Shown here one piece after another: positions 1 to 6,145 of a stretch of 8,317 nt of DNA (positions are counted from its first letter, which is position 1; each line of letters begins with the position of its first letter). The stretch is from Clostridia bacterium (lineage in GTDB: Bacteria; Bacillota; Clostridia; Christensenellales; Aristaeellaceae). The translations under genes were made by a program, and so were the position numbers. The DNA lies in contig WRFT01000075.1 in NCBI GenBank assembly GCA_009776385.1, positions 1 through 8,317 on the forward strand, given 5' to 3'. The notes under the pieces are model-generated. The model was not told the DNA's origin. It did not search any database and saw only the letters and a program-made list of their open reading frames with translations.

Positions 1-294
1 AACGGCTTCATAGGCGATGTCATTTCCCAGCGAGGTAATTCTTTCAATATTGTCGCATACCGACAACACGCGGAAACGGCGTCGGTTTCCTTGCACCGCG
101 TTTTTGCCGAAATCACATAAAAAATGGTTCGCGGTAGCGGCGCTCCCCCCGTTTCCCGCCAGAAAGATCTGCTTATCCTGCCGGTACGCGTCCAGCAGAA
201 GGCGGATACAGCCTTCAAAGTCGCCTTCTTGAACGGCCTCTATTTCCGCAATCAATTCCTTTCGGTACGTCTTTAATAATTCATAAGCTTGCAT
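1..294 (-). CDS. gmhA: GmhA-like SIS-domain phosphoheptose isomerase (partial, C-terminus beyond left edge)
   Basis: Reading the minus strand from the ATG at 294-292 gives 98 codons that stay open to the window edge, so the gene is truncated by the window and not broken. The N-terminal half of a SIS (sugar isomerase) domain is visible. Residues 43-52 (IFLAGNGGSA) form the phosphate-binding strand and loop, H57 follows, and residues 78-94 (LSVCDNIERITSLGNDI) match the GmhA pattern of a Ser/Thr-rich strand, then DN, then GND. GmhA enzymes convert sedoheptulose 7-phosphate to D-glycero-D-manno-heptose 7-phosphate in the cytosol, the first step of heptose activation. The start has an AAGGA ribosome site about 9 nt upstream. 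It lies 30 bp after the ROK kinase gene and is the last visible gene of the sugar operon. A PfkB kinase similar to HldE in the same operon supports the heptose reading. Another SIS-type sugar-phosphate isomerase remains possible. Confidence 0.8.
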   Translation of the reverse strand, partial: MQAYELLKTYRKELIAEIEAVQEGDFEGCIRLLLDAYRQDKQIFLAGNGGSAATANHFLCDFGKNAVQGNRRRFRVLSVCDNIERITSLGNDIAYEAV

Positions 295-324
295 CGTTTC
301 CCGTCCTTCCTAAAGGTGCTTGTA

Positions 325-1275
325 TTAGGTAAAAAACGTATAGTAACGCATTTCGCTCAGGCAGAAGGCAGCCGCCGCCGCGCCTAAAAGCCCGCCGTCG
401 CCGCCATGCCCGCTGGGCAGTATGGTAAGATGCGGATTGGCGGAGCGGTACAGGCGCTTGAAGAGCGCCTGATGAAGCGTCTCCGCAAAGAGGGGAAAGG
501 ACAGCGACACCCCCCCGCCAATGACCACCCTGCCGGGGTTGATGATATTGCAGGCAAAGGCCAGCGCCTTGCCCAGCAGTTCCCCCTCCAGGGCGTAGGC
601 GGCCAGCGCCGGGGGGTCGGAGGCCAGCGCGCGGGCGGCAATTTCGGCGGCGTCGGCGGGCGTTCCGTCAAGTGCCGGCCTGCCGCCCAGTTCCGCGTAA
701 TTGGCCGCGATGCCGGGCCCTGCCGCGTGCATTTCAAGGCAGCCGCGGTTGCCGCAAGCGCAGAGCCGGCCGTCTTCCACCACCACGCAATGGCCGAGTT
801 CACCGGCGTTGCCGAGGCTTCCCCCGTACAAACAGCCGTTTAGAAAAAGCGCTGAGCCGATGCCGTTGGACACCGTAACATAGATGAAATCCTCCGTGTC
901 ACGGCAGGCGCCGTACAATTTTTCGGCCAGCGCGCAGGCTTGCCCGTCATTGTCGGCATAGGCCGGAAGACGCAGGCTGTCGGAAAGTATATCCGCAATG
1001 GGCAGATCGCGGATGCCCGAAAAACTCGCCTCCACCCAGTAGCCCCGCCGGGGATCGGCCAGCCCGGGTATGGTAATGCCGATCAGCTCCGGCGCGATTT
1101 CCGTAAAATTAAACAGCAGCGCTTTCGCGTTTTGCGCGATGTGTTCCGCCAACTGCCCGGCATCGCGTGAAGGCCGCGCAAAGCGTTTCTTTTGAATAAT
1201 TTTCCCTTCGCGCGTCACCAGCCCCAGCGCGATTTTAGAACCGCCTATGTCAATGGCAAGGCAGCACCCGTTCAT
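325..1275 (-). CDS. ROK-family sugar kinase
   Basis: This 316-residue protein has the full ROK layout at normal length. The N-terminal ATP phosphate loop is DIGGSK (residues 9-14). The putative catalytic aspartate is D110 in ADNDGQA. The ROK signature runs through SNGIG (136-140) and NAGELGH (156-162), and the zinc site is formed by H162 with C172, C174 and C179 (CACGNRGCLE, 172-181). The glycine-rich IGGG at 252-255 belongs to the C-terminal ATP-binding lobe. There is no N-terminal helix-turn-helix, so this is an enzyme and not a ROK repressor. ROK kinases phosphorylate glucose, mannose, fructose, N-acetylmannosamine or related sugars; the substrate cannot be read from sequence. Its ATG overlaps the stop of the PfkB gene in an ATGA and is preceded by a strong AGGAGG with 4-nt spacing, indicating translational coupling. 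Context suggests a sugar or heptose substrate. Confidence 0.92.
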   Translation of the reverse strand: MNGCCLAIDIGGSKIALGLVTREGKIIQKKRFARPSRDAGQLAEHIAQNAKALLFNFTEIAPELIGITIPGLADPRRGYWVEASFSGIRDLPIADILSDSLRLPAYADNDGQACALAEKLYGACRDTEDFIYVTVSNGIGSALFLNGCLYGGSLGNAGELGHCVVVEDGRLCACGNRGCLEMHAAGPGIAANYAELGGRPALDGTPADAAEIAARALASDPPALAAYALEGELLGKALAFACNIINPGRVVIGGGVSLSFPLFAETLHQALFKRLYRSANPHLTILPSGHGGDGGLLGAAAAAFCLSEMRYYTFFT

Positions 1276-2324
1276 GTAACCTCCTGCGCGAACTGTTCAT
1301 CATACAACTGTATGATCTCTTCCGGGCTCGCCTCTCCGGTCTCACCGAGCTTACGCACCGTTACGCCCGAGGCCAGCATGCCCAGAAAGGCCGCCTCGCG
1401 GTAATCGGCCCCCACGCTCAACGCGGAGACGATACCCGCGCTGCAAGCGTCGCCCGCGCCGCATACGTCGATGGGGCCGTCCTGCCGTGCCGCCGGCAGC
1501 TCCGTGTTTTTTATGCCGTGCCGAAAGGCGATGCCGTGCGCGCCGCAGGTGACGAAGGGCTCACGGCCTGTTTGGGCCGATAAGCTGTCCAATGCGCGAA
1601 AGACGCTTTCCCAAGCAAGCGGCCCGTCATCTGCCAAGGATGCGCCTAGCGTCATACGCACCGCCTCGATATGGTTGCATTTTATAATGACATCCTTAAA
1701 GCGGCCGATGAAGGCGCGGGAGTCCGCGTAAACCAGCAGCCCGGGACGCCCGCGCGCGGCGGACGCAAGCGCTTCCCGCACGGCTTGGGTGACGACGCCG
1801 GTGTCGGCCAGCGTCAGCTGATCCACCGCCAGAAGCGCGTCGTTTTGTGCCGCGGCTGCATGAAGCGCGTTCATCAAGGCGTCTTGTAACTCCGCAGGCG
1901 TGATGTGAAGGTTTTTAAAATCGACGCGGCTGCCCTCCGTCGCGCCGTCCTGCCCGAGGAATAACGGCTTGAAGTAGGTTGGTGTCACCACTTTCGGGCT
2001 TTGAATGACGCGGGCTGTGTCCACTCCCCGGCTTTGCAAGCCGCGCAGCACCTCAAAACCGTCGCCGTCGTCGCCTATCAGGCTGACGGCGGATACGTAT
2101 CCCACGCCCAGGGCCTTCAAATCCTTCATAACCGTGCCGGCCGCACCGGGGCATGTACGGGTATAGACGGCTTGATGCGCGGGCAGGCCTGTTTCCAGGG
2201 AAGGTTCATCCAATTGTGGGTCAATGAAGACCCATTTGTCTAAAAACAGGTCGCCTATCACGCAGATACGGGCGTGCGGGAGTTTTTGCAGTATGTTGGT
2301 TAGCCGCTCTCTGCGCATAGGCAT
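1272..2324 (-). CDS. PfkB-family carbohydrate kinase, HldE/RfaE kinase-domain-like
   Basis: This 350-residue protein carries ribokinase/PfkB features in order: GDLFLDKW (24-31), which resembles the GDVMLD start of the HldE kinase domain; a PGAAGTVMKDLKALG segment (59-73) in place of the usual GGAANVA motif; IGDDGDG (83-89); KCNHIEA (215-221), equivalent to the KPNxxE motif; and DVCGAGDAC (286-294), the PfkB C-terminal signature, with D292 as the predicted catalytic base. HldE kinases phosphorylate D-glycero-D-manno-heptose 7-phosphate at C1 to give the 1,7-bisphosphate. The C-terminal cytidylyltransferase domain of bifunctional HldE is absent, so a separate nucleotidyltransferase would be needed for activation. 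It starts 3 bp after the upstream gene's stop and ends in a 4-bp overlap with the ROK gene. Two in-frame starts exist, at 2324 and 2318. Kinase assignment is strong; heptose specificity is inferred from context and the N-terminal motif. Confidence 0.9.
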   Translation of the reverse strand: MPMRRERLTNILQKLPHARICVIGDLFLDKWVFIDPQLDEPSLETGLPAHQAVYTRTCPGAAGTVMKDLKALGVGYVSAVSLIGDDGDGFEVLRGLQSRGVDTARVIQSPKVVTPTYFKPLFLGQDGATEGSRVDFKNLHITPAELQDALMNALHAAAAQNDALLAVDQLTLADTGVVTQAVREALASAARGRPGLLVYADSRAFIGRFKDVIIKCNHIEAVRMTLGASLADDGPLAWESVFRALDSLSAQTGREPFVTCGAHGIAFRHGIKNTELPAARQDGPIDVCGAGDACSAGIVSALSVGADYREAAFLGMLASGVTVRKLGETGEASPEEIIQLYDEQFAQEVT

Positions 2325-2325
2325 G

Positions 2326-2336
2326 CCTCAATCCCC
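2326..2336 (-). promoter_or_regulatory. Ambiguous ribosome-binding region of the PfkB kinase gene
   Basis: Two purine blocks precede two in-frame ATG codons. GGGGA (2336-2332) sits 7-8 nt from the ATG at 2324-2322. GAGG (2329-2326), overlapping the TGA of the preceding gene, sits 7 nt from the second ATG at 2318-2316 but only 1 nt from the first. Either start is workable; the second would remove only Met-Pro. The overlap of GAGG with the upstream stop codon points to coupled translation. Confidence 0.5.
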
Positions 2337-3293
2337 GCCGTGCAGCAGCCGATGGGTCAGCGCGGGGACGGTCTTTTGGTGGTGTCCCCGTATATAAAAG
2401 CTTTCCCCGCCGTCCGCCACCGTTCGGGAAAGGATGGTCTTCCACGGCCGGTAGTAGTAATAGGGGTTACTCTTGTCCGGTTCATGGCTGGTATCTTCCT
2501 GCTCTAACGGATGCAAATCGAAAACCGCCGTGGTAAAACGCGCCAAGCGCCGTCCTTCCCGCGCGGCTGCGTTGCGGCACATGGACAGCGCCTTCAGGTA
2601 TACCTCCGGGCCAATCACCGCCGATCCGACATTTAAAAAAACGCCGCCCTCCAGAGATTGTAAGCTGTGTGTGTATATAAGAAAATCACGGTAACTGGCC
2701 TCGCCGATAGCCGCCCCGTCCGCGCCGGGCAGTTCATGCACAATATCGCAGCCGATACCGACATGAACCGTCGCGGGCACCTTCAGCCGGTAGGCGGCGG
2801 CCAGCAGGCTCACATCGCGGTACGGGAAGTTATTTTCCCATATATACCGGCCCAGAGATTCGCCGAACCCCAACCCATCCCGAGCCCCTTCATTGACAGC
2901 CCGGTTATAGCGGTCGGTTTCCTGCCACAGCCCGAACTGCCCCTCGCTGATGTACCGGGCCACGCTTTCGCAGGTAGCGCCGATCATGGCCAGTTCAAAA
3001 TCGTGTATGCCGCCCGCGCCGTTCAGCGCGAAATGGGTGATATACCCTTCCTCCATCAGGCGGATCAGGCAGGGCGCCGCGCCCGCGCGGATCACATGGG
3101 CGCCCAGCATCATCAACACGCATGCCCCTTGCTTGCGCGCCCGGATGATACGTTCGGCGACCGCGTTAATGTCCGCAAAGGCGGTGTCCGGCACGGCGTC
3201 CGGACGCATCATGACCGACAGGTTCACATCATGCGCGCGTTCCGACAGCGGCTTTAGCAGGAGACGGGACCGGTCAAACATCGGAAAGGGCAT
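2328..3293 (-). CDS. Conserved deoxyhypusine synthase-like protein of unknown function
   Basis: This 321-residue protein belongs, from memory of the family, to a conserved bacterial group often labelled deoxyhypusine synthase-like, which occurs next to sugar kinases and isomerases. Characteristic stretches are LLKPLSERAHDVNLS (12-26), MLGAHVIRAG (62-71), NGAGGIHDFE (91-100), VHVGIGCDIVHE (177-188), NVGSAVIGPEVYLKALSM (221-238) and RPWKTILSRTVADGGESFY (282-300). The repeated glycine-rich turns after hydrophobic strands suggest an NAD-binding Rossmann-like fold as in deoxyhypusine synthase. I cannot recognise that enzyme's catalytic lysine segment, and bacteria lack its usual substrate eIF5A, so the name should not be read as a function. 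There is no signal peptide or membrane segment. The start has AAGGAG 8 nt upstream, overlapping the stop of the HAD gene 13 bp away, and the gene ends 3 bp before the PfkB kinase. A role in the same sugar-phosphate pathway is inferred. Confidence 0.75.
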   Translation of the reverse strand: MPFPMFDRSRLLLKPLSERAHDVNLSVMMRPDAVPDTAFADINAVAERIIRARKQGACVLMMLGAHVIRAGAAPCLIRLMEEGYITHFALNGAGGIHDFELAMIGATCESVARYISEGQFGLWQETDRYNRAVNEGARDGLGFGESLGRYIWENNFPYRDVSLLAAAYRLKVPATVHVGIGCDIVHELPGADGAAIGEASYRDFLIYTHSLQSLEGGVFLNVGSAVIGPEVYLKALSMCRNAAAREGRRLARFTTAVFDLHPLEQEDTSHEPDKSNPYYYYRPWKTILSRTVADGGESFYIRGHHQKTVPALTHRLLHGGD

Positions 3294-3306
3294 ACGGCCA
3301 ACTCCT

Positions 3307-4137
3307 TTATATGGTTTTAAACAGGTATGCGGATAACGCGTCCAAATCCCGGTAGTCGGGGATAATGGCGTCCGCGCCCGCGCGAAGCAGGCGTTCGCGT
3401 TTCCATGCGTCTATACCACTGCGTTCCGCCTCGTTAGAGGCGACGCCTATCGCGGTTCCCCCGACGGCTTTTACGTTTTCTATTTCCACATAGCCGTCGC
3501 CGAAACCCAGCAGCCGCGCTCCCGAAAGATGATTATCCCGCAGCAGGGCCTCAATAACCATTTGCTTTGAAAAGGTTTGATACGCGCGCTTCGCCCCGTA
3601 GATGCGGTCCCCGAAATAGCCCGATACGCCCAGCAGACGGGCCTCCCTCAGCACATACTCTTCATCCGTTCCGCTGGCCAAATACAGCGTAAGGCCGCGC
3701 TCCCGCAGTAAATTAAGCAAGGCATAGGCGTTGGGTACCGTTAGCGTTTCCGGGTCCATCGTGCCGTTTTCCAAGGCGCGCAGGCGGCCATCGATACGGT
3801 CCAGCAGCCGCTGATGGTATGCATCCTTATACACCTGCGGGTCTTGTGCCCTGCCGCCCAGCTTTTCAATCTCCTCGGCCACGGCGATGCATTGATAAAT
3901 GGTTTGCTTACCGGTATGCAAAAAGATAAACTCCCGCGCGCGGTCGTACAGCCGCTGCCGCTCCGTTTGCCGTCCGTCCGGCGTGTCACACAGAAGGTCG
4001 GTAAAATAGGGGATCATAATTTGCTGCCAGCCTTCGCGAATCAGGCTGATGGTTCCGTCAAAATCCAGAATGACGGCGTGATAACCGCCGGCGGCGGGGC
4101 GTACTATTTCGATGGGAACGTTTATGGCATGGGTCAT
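3307..4137 (-). CDS. HAD-superfamily hydrolase, probable sugar phosphatase
   Basis: This 276-residue protein has the haloacid dehalogenase catalytic set. Motif I is DFDGT (25-29), with nucleophile D25 and acid/base D27. Motif II is S155 in LASGT. A lysine near 192 is a motif III candidate. Motif IV is GFGDGYVEIE (211-220), with D214 and E218 as Mg2+-site candidates. About 120 mostly helical residues between motifs I and II form a C1 cap, so it resembles phosphoglycolate phosphatase or beta-phosphoglucomutase relatives. It does not resemble canonical GmhB, which is shorter and has a cysteine-rich zinc loop that is missing here. As first gene of the sugar operon it may dephosphorylate a sugar phosphate made by its neighbours, possibly filling the GmhB role; that is inference. 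An in-frame TGA just upstream fixes the ATG as the earliest start. The best ribosome site (AGGTGA, 4155-4150) is 12 nt away, longer than ideal. Confidence 0.88.
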   Translation of the reverse strand: MTHAINVPIEIVRPAAGGYHAVILDFDGTISLIREGWQQIMIPYFTDLLCDTPDGRQTERQRLYDRAREFIFLHTGKQTIYQCIAVAEEIEKLGGRAQDPQVYKDAYHQRLLDRIDGRLRALENGTMDPETLTVPNAYALLNLLRERGLTLYLASGTDEEYVLREARLLGVSGYFGDRIYGAKRAYQTFSKQMVIEALLRDNHLSGARLLGFGDGYVEIENVKAVGGTAIGVASNEAERSGIDAWKRERLLRAGADAIIPDYRDLDALSAYLFKTI

Positions 4138-4252
4138 AGGCTGCTTTTGTCACCTCGCAGGTCTGATGGTTCGGATGCCCCGCGCCGCCTTTCGGTATAA
4201 AAGGATGCGGCTCATTGGGCTATTGCAAGAATACACGCGTGTCAACAGACGG

Positions 4253-4281
4253 ATTGTACCGTATAATGCCATGGGTTGCAA
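4253..4281 (-). promoter_or_regulatory. Candidate sigma-70/sigma-A promoter for the sugar-phosphate operon
   Basis: On the minus strand, TTGCAA (4281-4276, 4 of 6 matches to TTGACA) is followed after exactly 17 bp by TACAAT (4258-4253, 5 of 6 matches to TATAAT). Transcription would start near 4246, giving a leader of about 108 nt ahead of the HAD gene. It is the only gap large enough for an independent promoter between the modules, which supports the call, but no experimental evidence is available. Confidence 0.55.
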
Positions 4282-4302
4282 TGGATACACCCGCCTGCAA
4301 GA

Positions 4303-4324
4303 GGCATTGTTTTATACCAATACC
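4303..4324 (-). other. Weak hairpin downstream of tgt (no T-tract)
   Basis: GGTATTG (4324-4318) can pair with CAATGCC (4309-4303) through seven pairs, including one G-U, around an 8-nt AU-rich loop. It starts 6 bp after the tgt stop codon. It is followed by TCTTGC and not by a run of T, so it is not a standard intrinsic terminator. AATGCC in its 3' arm can alternatively pair with GGCATT at 4270-4265. Confidence 0.3.
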
Positions 4325-4330
4325 GTGATT

Positions 4331-5446
4331 CTAAAAGAGCTTCTGCTTTAAATACGCTTCTTTCAGCTCCGTAAAGCTGTCATTTAAAATGGCTTCGCGG
4401 ATGCGTTCCATCAGGCGTATCAAAAACCGCAGATTATGGATGGTCGCCAGGGTCGCCCCCAGTATCTCCCGCGCTTTGAACAGGTGGCGCAGATAGGCGC
4501 GGGTAAAATGGCGGCAGGTGTAACAATCGCAGTCAGCCTCGGGCGGCGTAAAATCCCAGGCGTATTCCGCGTTTTTTACAATCAGGCGGCCCGTTTTCGT
4601 CATCAGCGTTCCGTTGCGCGCGATGCGTGTGGCCAGCACGCAGTCAAACATGTCCACGCCGCGCGCGACGCCCTCCAGCAGGCAATCCGCCGACCCCACG
4701 CCCATTAAGTACCGCGGCCTATCCTCCGGCATATGCGGCATGAGGCAATTTAGCATATCGTACATAACGGGTTTCGGCTCGCCTACGGATAGCCCGCCGA
4801 TGCCGTAGCCGTCAAAGGGCATGGCGGCGAGGGCTTGGGCGCTTTGTACGCGCAAATCGGGGTAGACGGAACCTTGCACAATGCCGAACAGCGCCTGATC
4901 CGCCCTCGCGTGCTGAACAAGGCAGCGTTCCGCCCAGCGGTGCGTACGCGCCATATCCTCTCTTGCCTTATCCTCGGGGCAGGGGTACGGGGAGCACACA
5001 TCCAGCGCCATGGCGATATCCGACCCTAAATCTTCCTGAATGCGTACGGAGGTCTCCGGGGTGATGAAACGCCGCGAGCCGTCGATATGGCTTTGAAAGG
5101 CGACGCCTTCCTCGGTTATTTTTCGGATGCCCGCCAGTGAGAACACCTGGTACCCGCCGCTGTCCGTTAAGATGGGTTTGTCCCATCCCATAAACGCGTG
5201 CAGGCCGCCCGCTTCCTTCACCAAGCCCTCTCCCGGCCGCAGATGCAGATGATAGGTGTTGGATAAAAGGATGGACGTGCTGATGTCATGCAGTTCGCGG
5301 GGGCTGACGGCCTTGACCGTCGCCGCCGTGCCGACCGGCATATATACGGGCGTGGGAATATCGCCGTGCGGTGTTTGATACACACCGAGCCGCGCGCCGG
5401 TACGGCTGTCCTTCTTGATAAGCTCAAATCGAAAATGCGGGTTCAT
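4331..5446 (-). CDS. tgt: tRNA-guanine transglycosylase (queuosine biosynthesis)
   Basis: This 371-residue protein is full length for bacterial TGT, which exchanges the guanine at the wobble position of GUN-anticodon tRNAs for preQ1. The base-pocket aspartates are D95 in TDSGGYQVFSLA and D149 in ALDVCSPYP. GIVQGS (188-193) and GGLSVGEP (217-224) are the substrate loops. The nucleophile aligned with E. coli Asp264 is D268 in GVDMFDCV. The zinc site is C306, C308, C311 (CDCYTC) and H337 in IHNLR. Small departures from common sequences are DVCS for DECT at 149-152 and LATRIARNG for LPTRIARNG at 271-279; neither removes a catalytic residue. It starts 15 bp after the pseudouridine synthase gene behind GGAGG with 4-nt spacing. 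The frequent partners queA and yajC are not adjacent. Confidence 0.98.
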   Translation of the reverse strand: MNPHFRFELIKKDSRTGARLGVYQTPHGDIPTPVYMPVGTAATVKAVSPRELHDISTSILLSNTYHLHLRPGEGLVKEAGGLHAFMGWDKPILTDSGGYQVFSLAGIRKITEEGVAFQSHIDGSRRFITPETSVRIQEDLGSDIAMALDVCSPYPCPEDKAREDMARTHRWAERCLVQHARADQALFGIVQGSVYPDLRVQSAQALAAMPFDGYGIGGLSVGEPKPVMYDMLNCLMPHMPEDRPRYLMGVGSADCLLEGVARGVDMFDCVLATRIARNGTLMTKTGRLIVKNAEYAWDFTPPEADCDCYTCRHFTRAYLRHLFKAREILGATLATIHNLRFLIRLMERIREAILNDSFTELKEAYLKQKLF

Positions 5447-5461
5447 CGTGCCTCCGTAGGT

Positions 5462-6145
5462 TTATTGGCCGGCCGCTTCCGTAAAGGCCGCGAAAGCGCC
5501 GTGTACCGGCGTATGCTCAAAGGCCATGCGGGTGCCGAGCGTGGGATGCGTAAAACATAAAGAGCGGGCATAAAGCGCGACGGGTTCTCCGGAACCGTTC
5601 CGTCCGTATTTCGTGTCGCCCGCCACGGGATGGCCGCGGGCCGCCATTTGCGCGCGTATTTGATGCGCGCGGCCCGTTTCTATCCATATGGACACAAGCG
5701 TGCGTCCGTTCAGGCAGGTTATCGGCTCACAGCGCGTGACGGCCAGCTTCGCGCCGGGGGCATCCGTATCCGTCAGGGCCACCTTATTGGTTTCGGGGTC
5801 CTTTTTAAGCCAGTCCGTCAGGGTAAACCCGTCTCTTACTTCCCCGTGGCATACAGCCAGATAACCGCGTTCCACGCTTCCGCGCCGTATTTGCTCACAC
5901 AGCCGGGCGGCCGCCTTGCTGGTTCGCGCAAAGACCATCACACCGCCGACGGGCCTGTCCAGCCGGTGCACGAGGCCTATATAGACGCCGCCCGGCTTGT
6001 GATAGACGTCTTTGACATGCGCTTTAAGCAGCGTCAGCATGTCCGGATCGCCCGTTCTGTCCGCCTGAGAGAGGATGCCGGGCGCCTTTAACGCCGCTAT
6101 AATATGGTTATCCATAAAAAGCACCCGATACGGCTCAGGCATCAT
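5462..6145 (-). CDS. RluA-family RNA pseudouridine synthase, short form without S4 domain
   Basis: This 227-residue protein carries the RluA-family catalytic motif HRLDRPVGG (60-68), with D63 as the predicted nucleophile that isomerises uridine to pseudouridine in rRNA or tRNA. Supporting motifs are ERGYLAVCHG (92-101), the late GRAHQIR (158-164) and GDTKYG (176-181). The protein begins almost directly with the catalytic domain (YRVLFMDNHIIAALKAPG, 6-23), so the N-terminal S4 RNA-binding domain of RluC/RluD is absent. This makes it more like RluA or TruC-sized members; the exact target site cannot be read. The start overlaps the methyltransferase gene by 11 bp and is an ATGATG doublet with AGGTGG 7 nt upstream, so translation may begin at either Met. 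Confidence 0.93.
   Translation of the reverse strand: MMPEPYRVLFMDNHIIAALKAPGILSQADRTGDPDMLTLLKAHVKDVYHKPGGVYIGLVHRLDRPVGGVMVFARTSKAAARLCEQIRRGSVERGYLAVCHGEVRDGFTLTDWLKKDPETNKVALTDTDAPGAKLAVTRCEPITCLNGRTLVSIWIETGRAHQIRAQMAARGHPVAGDTKYGRNGSGEPVALYARSLCFTHPTLGTRMAFEHTPVHGAFAAFTEAAGQ

Larger units (their letters stand above)
4138..4330 (-). other. Intergenic leader between tgt and the sugar-phosphate operon
   Basis: This 193-bp gap is the only sizeable non-coding stretch in the window and is more AT-rich than its neighbours at its tgt-proximal end. It contains the promoter described separately, a leader of about 108 nt before the HAD gene, a 10-bp perfect palindrome (4233-4242) just downstream of the predicted transcription start, and a weak hairpin right after tgt. 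Possible leader pairing includes a CC-GAAA-GG tetraloop hairpin near 4184-4195. I could not match the leader to a known riboswitch class. A plus-strand reading frame crosses it but has no supporting features. Confidence 0.6.

Noticed and set aside
406..843. 145-codon plus-strand frame and a 139-codon minus-strand frame (384-803) over the ROK gene
   Set aside because: Both are low-complexity products rich in Ala, Gly, Pro and Arg. The ROK frame carries all the catalytic and zinc motifs.
2667..3257. 196-codon plus-strand reading frame opposite the DHS-like gene
   Set aside because: It is a GC-rich antisense shadow with no recognisable motif, and the opposite strand encodes a well-patterned conserved protein.
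1..4137. Evidence for a Gram-negative lipopolysaccharide locus from GmhA/HldE-like genes
   Set aside because: There is no glycosyltransferase, lipid A or transport gene in the window. The translation proteins look clostridial, and heptoses also occur in surface glycans of Gram-positive bacteria.
4217..4245. Perfect TTGACA -35 box at 4245-4240
   Set aside because: At 16-18 bp downstream the sequence is TAGCCC or similar, with no acceptable -10 box; the TTGCAA/TACAAT pair is better.
4138..4246. Riboswitch (preQ1 or other) in the leader after tgt
   Set aside because: I could not match the conserved cores of classes I know, and the downstream genes are sugar-phosphate enzymes, not queuosine genes.
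4112..4351. 79-codon plus-strand frame spanning the intergenic gap
   Set aside because: It has no ribosome site, no recognisable domain and overlaps both flanking genes on the opposite strand; the promoter better explains the gap.
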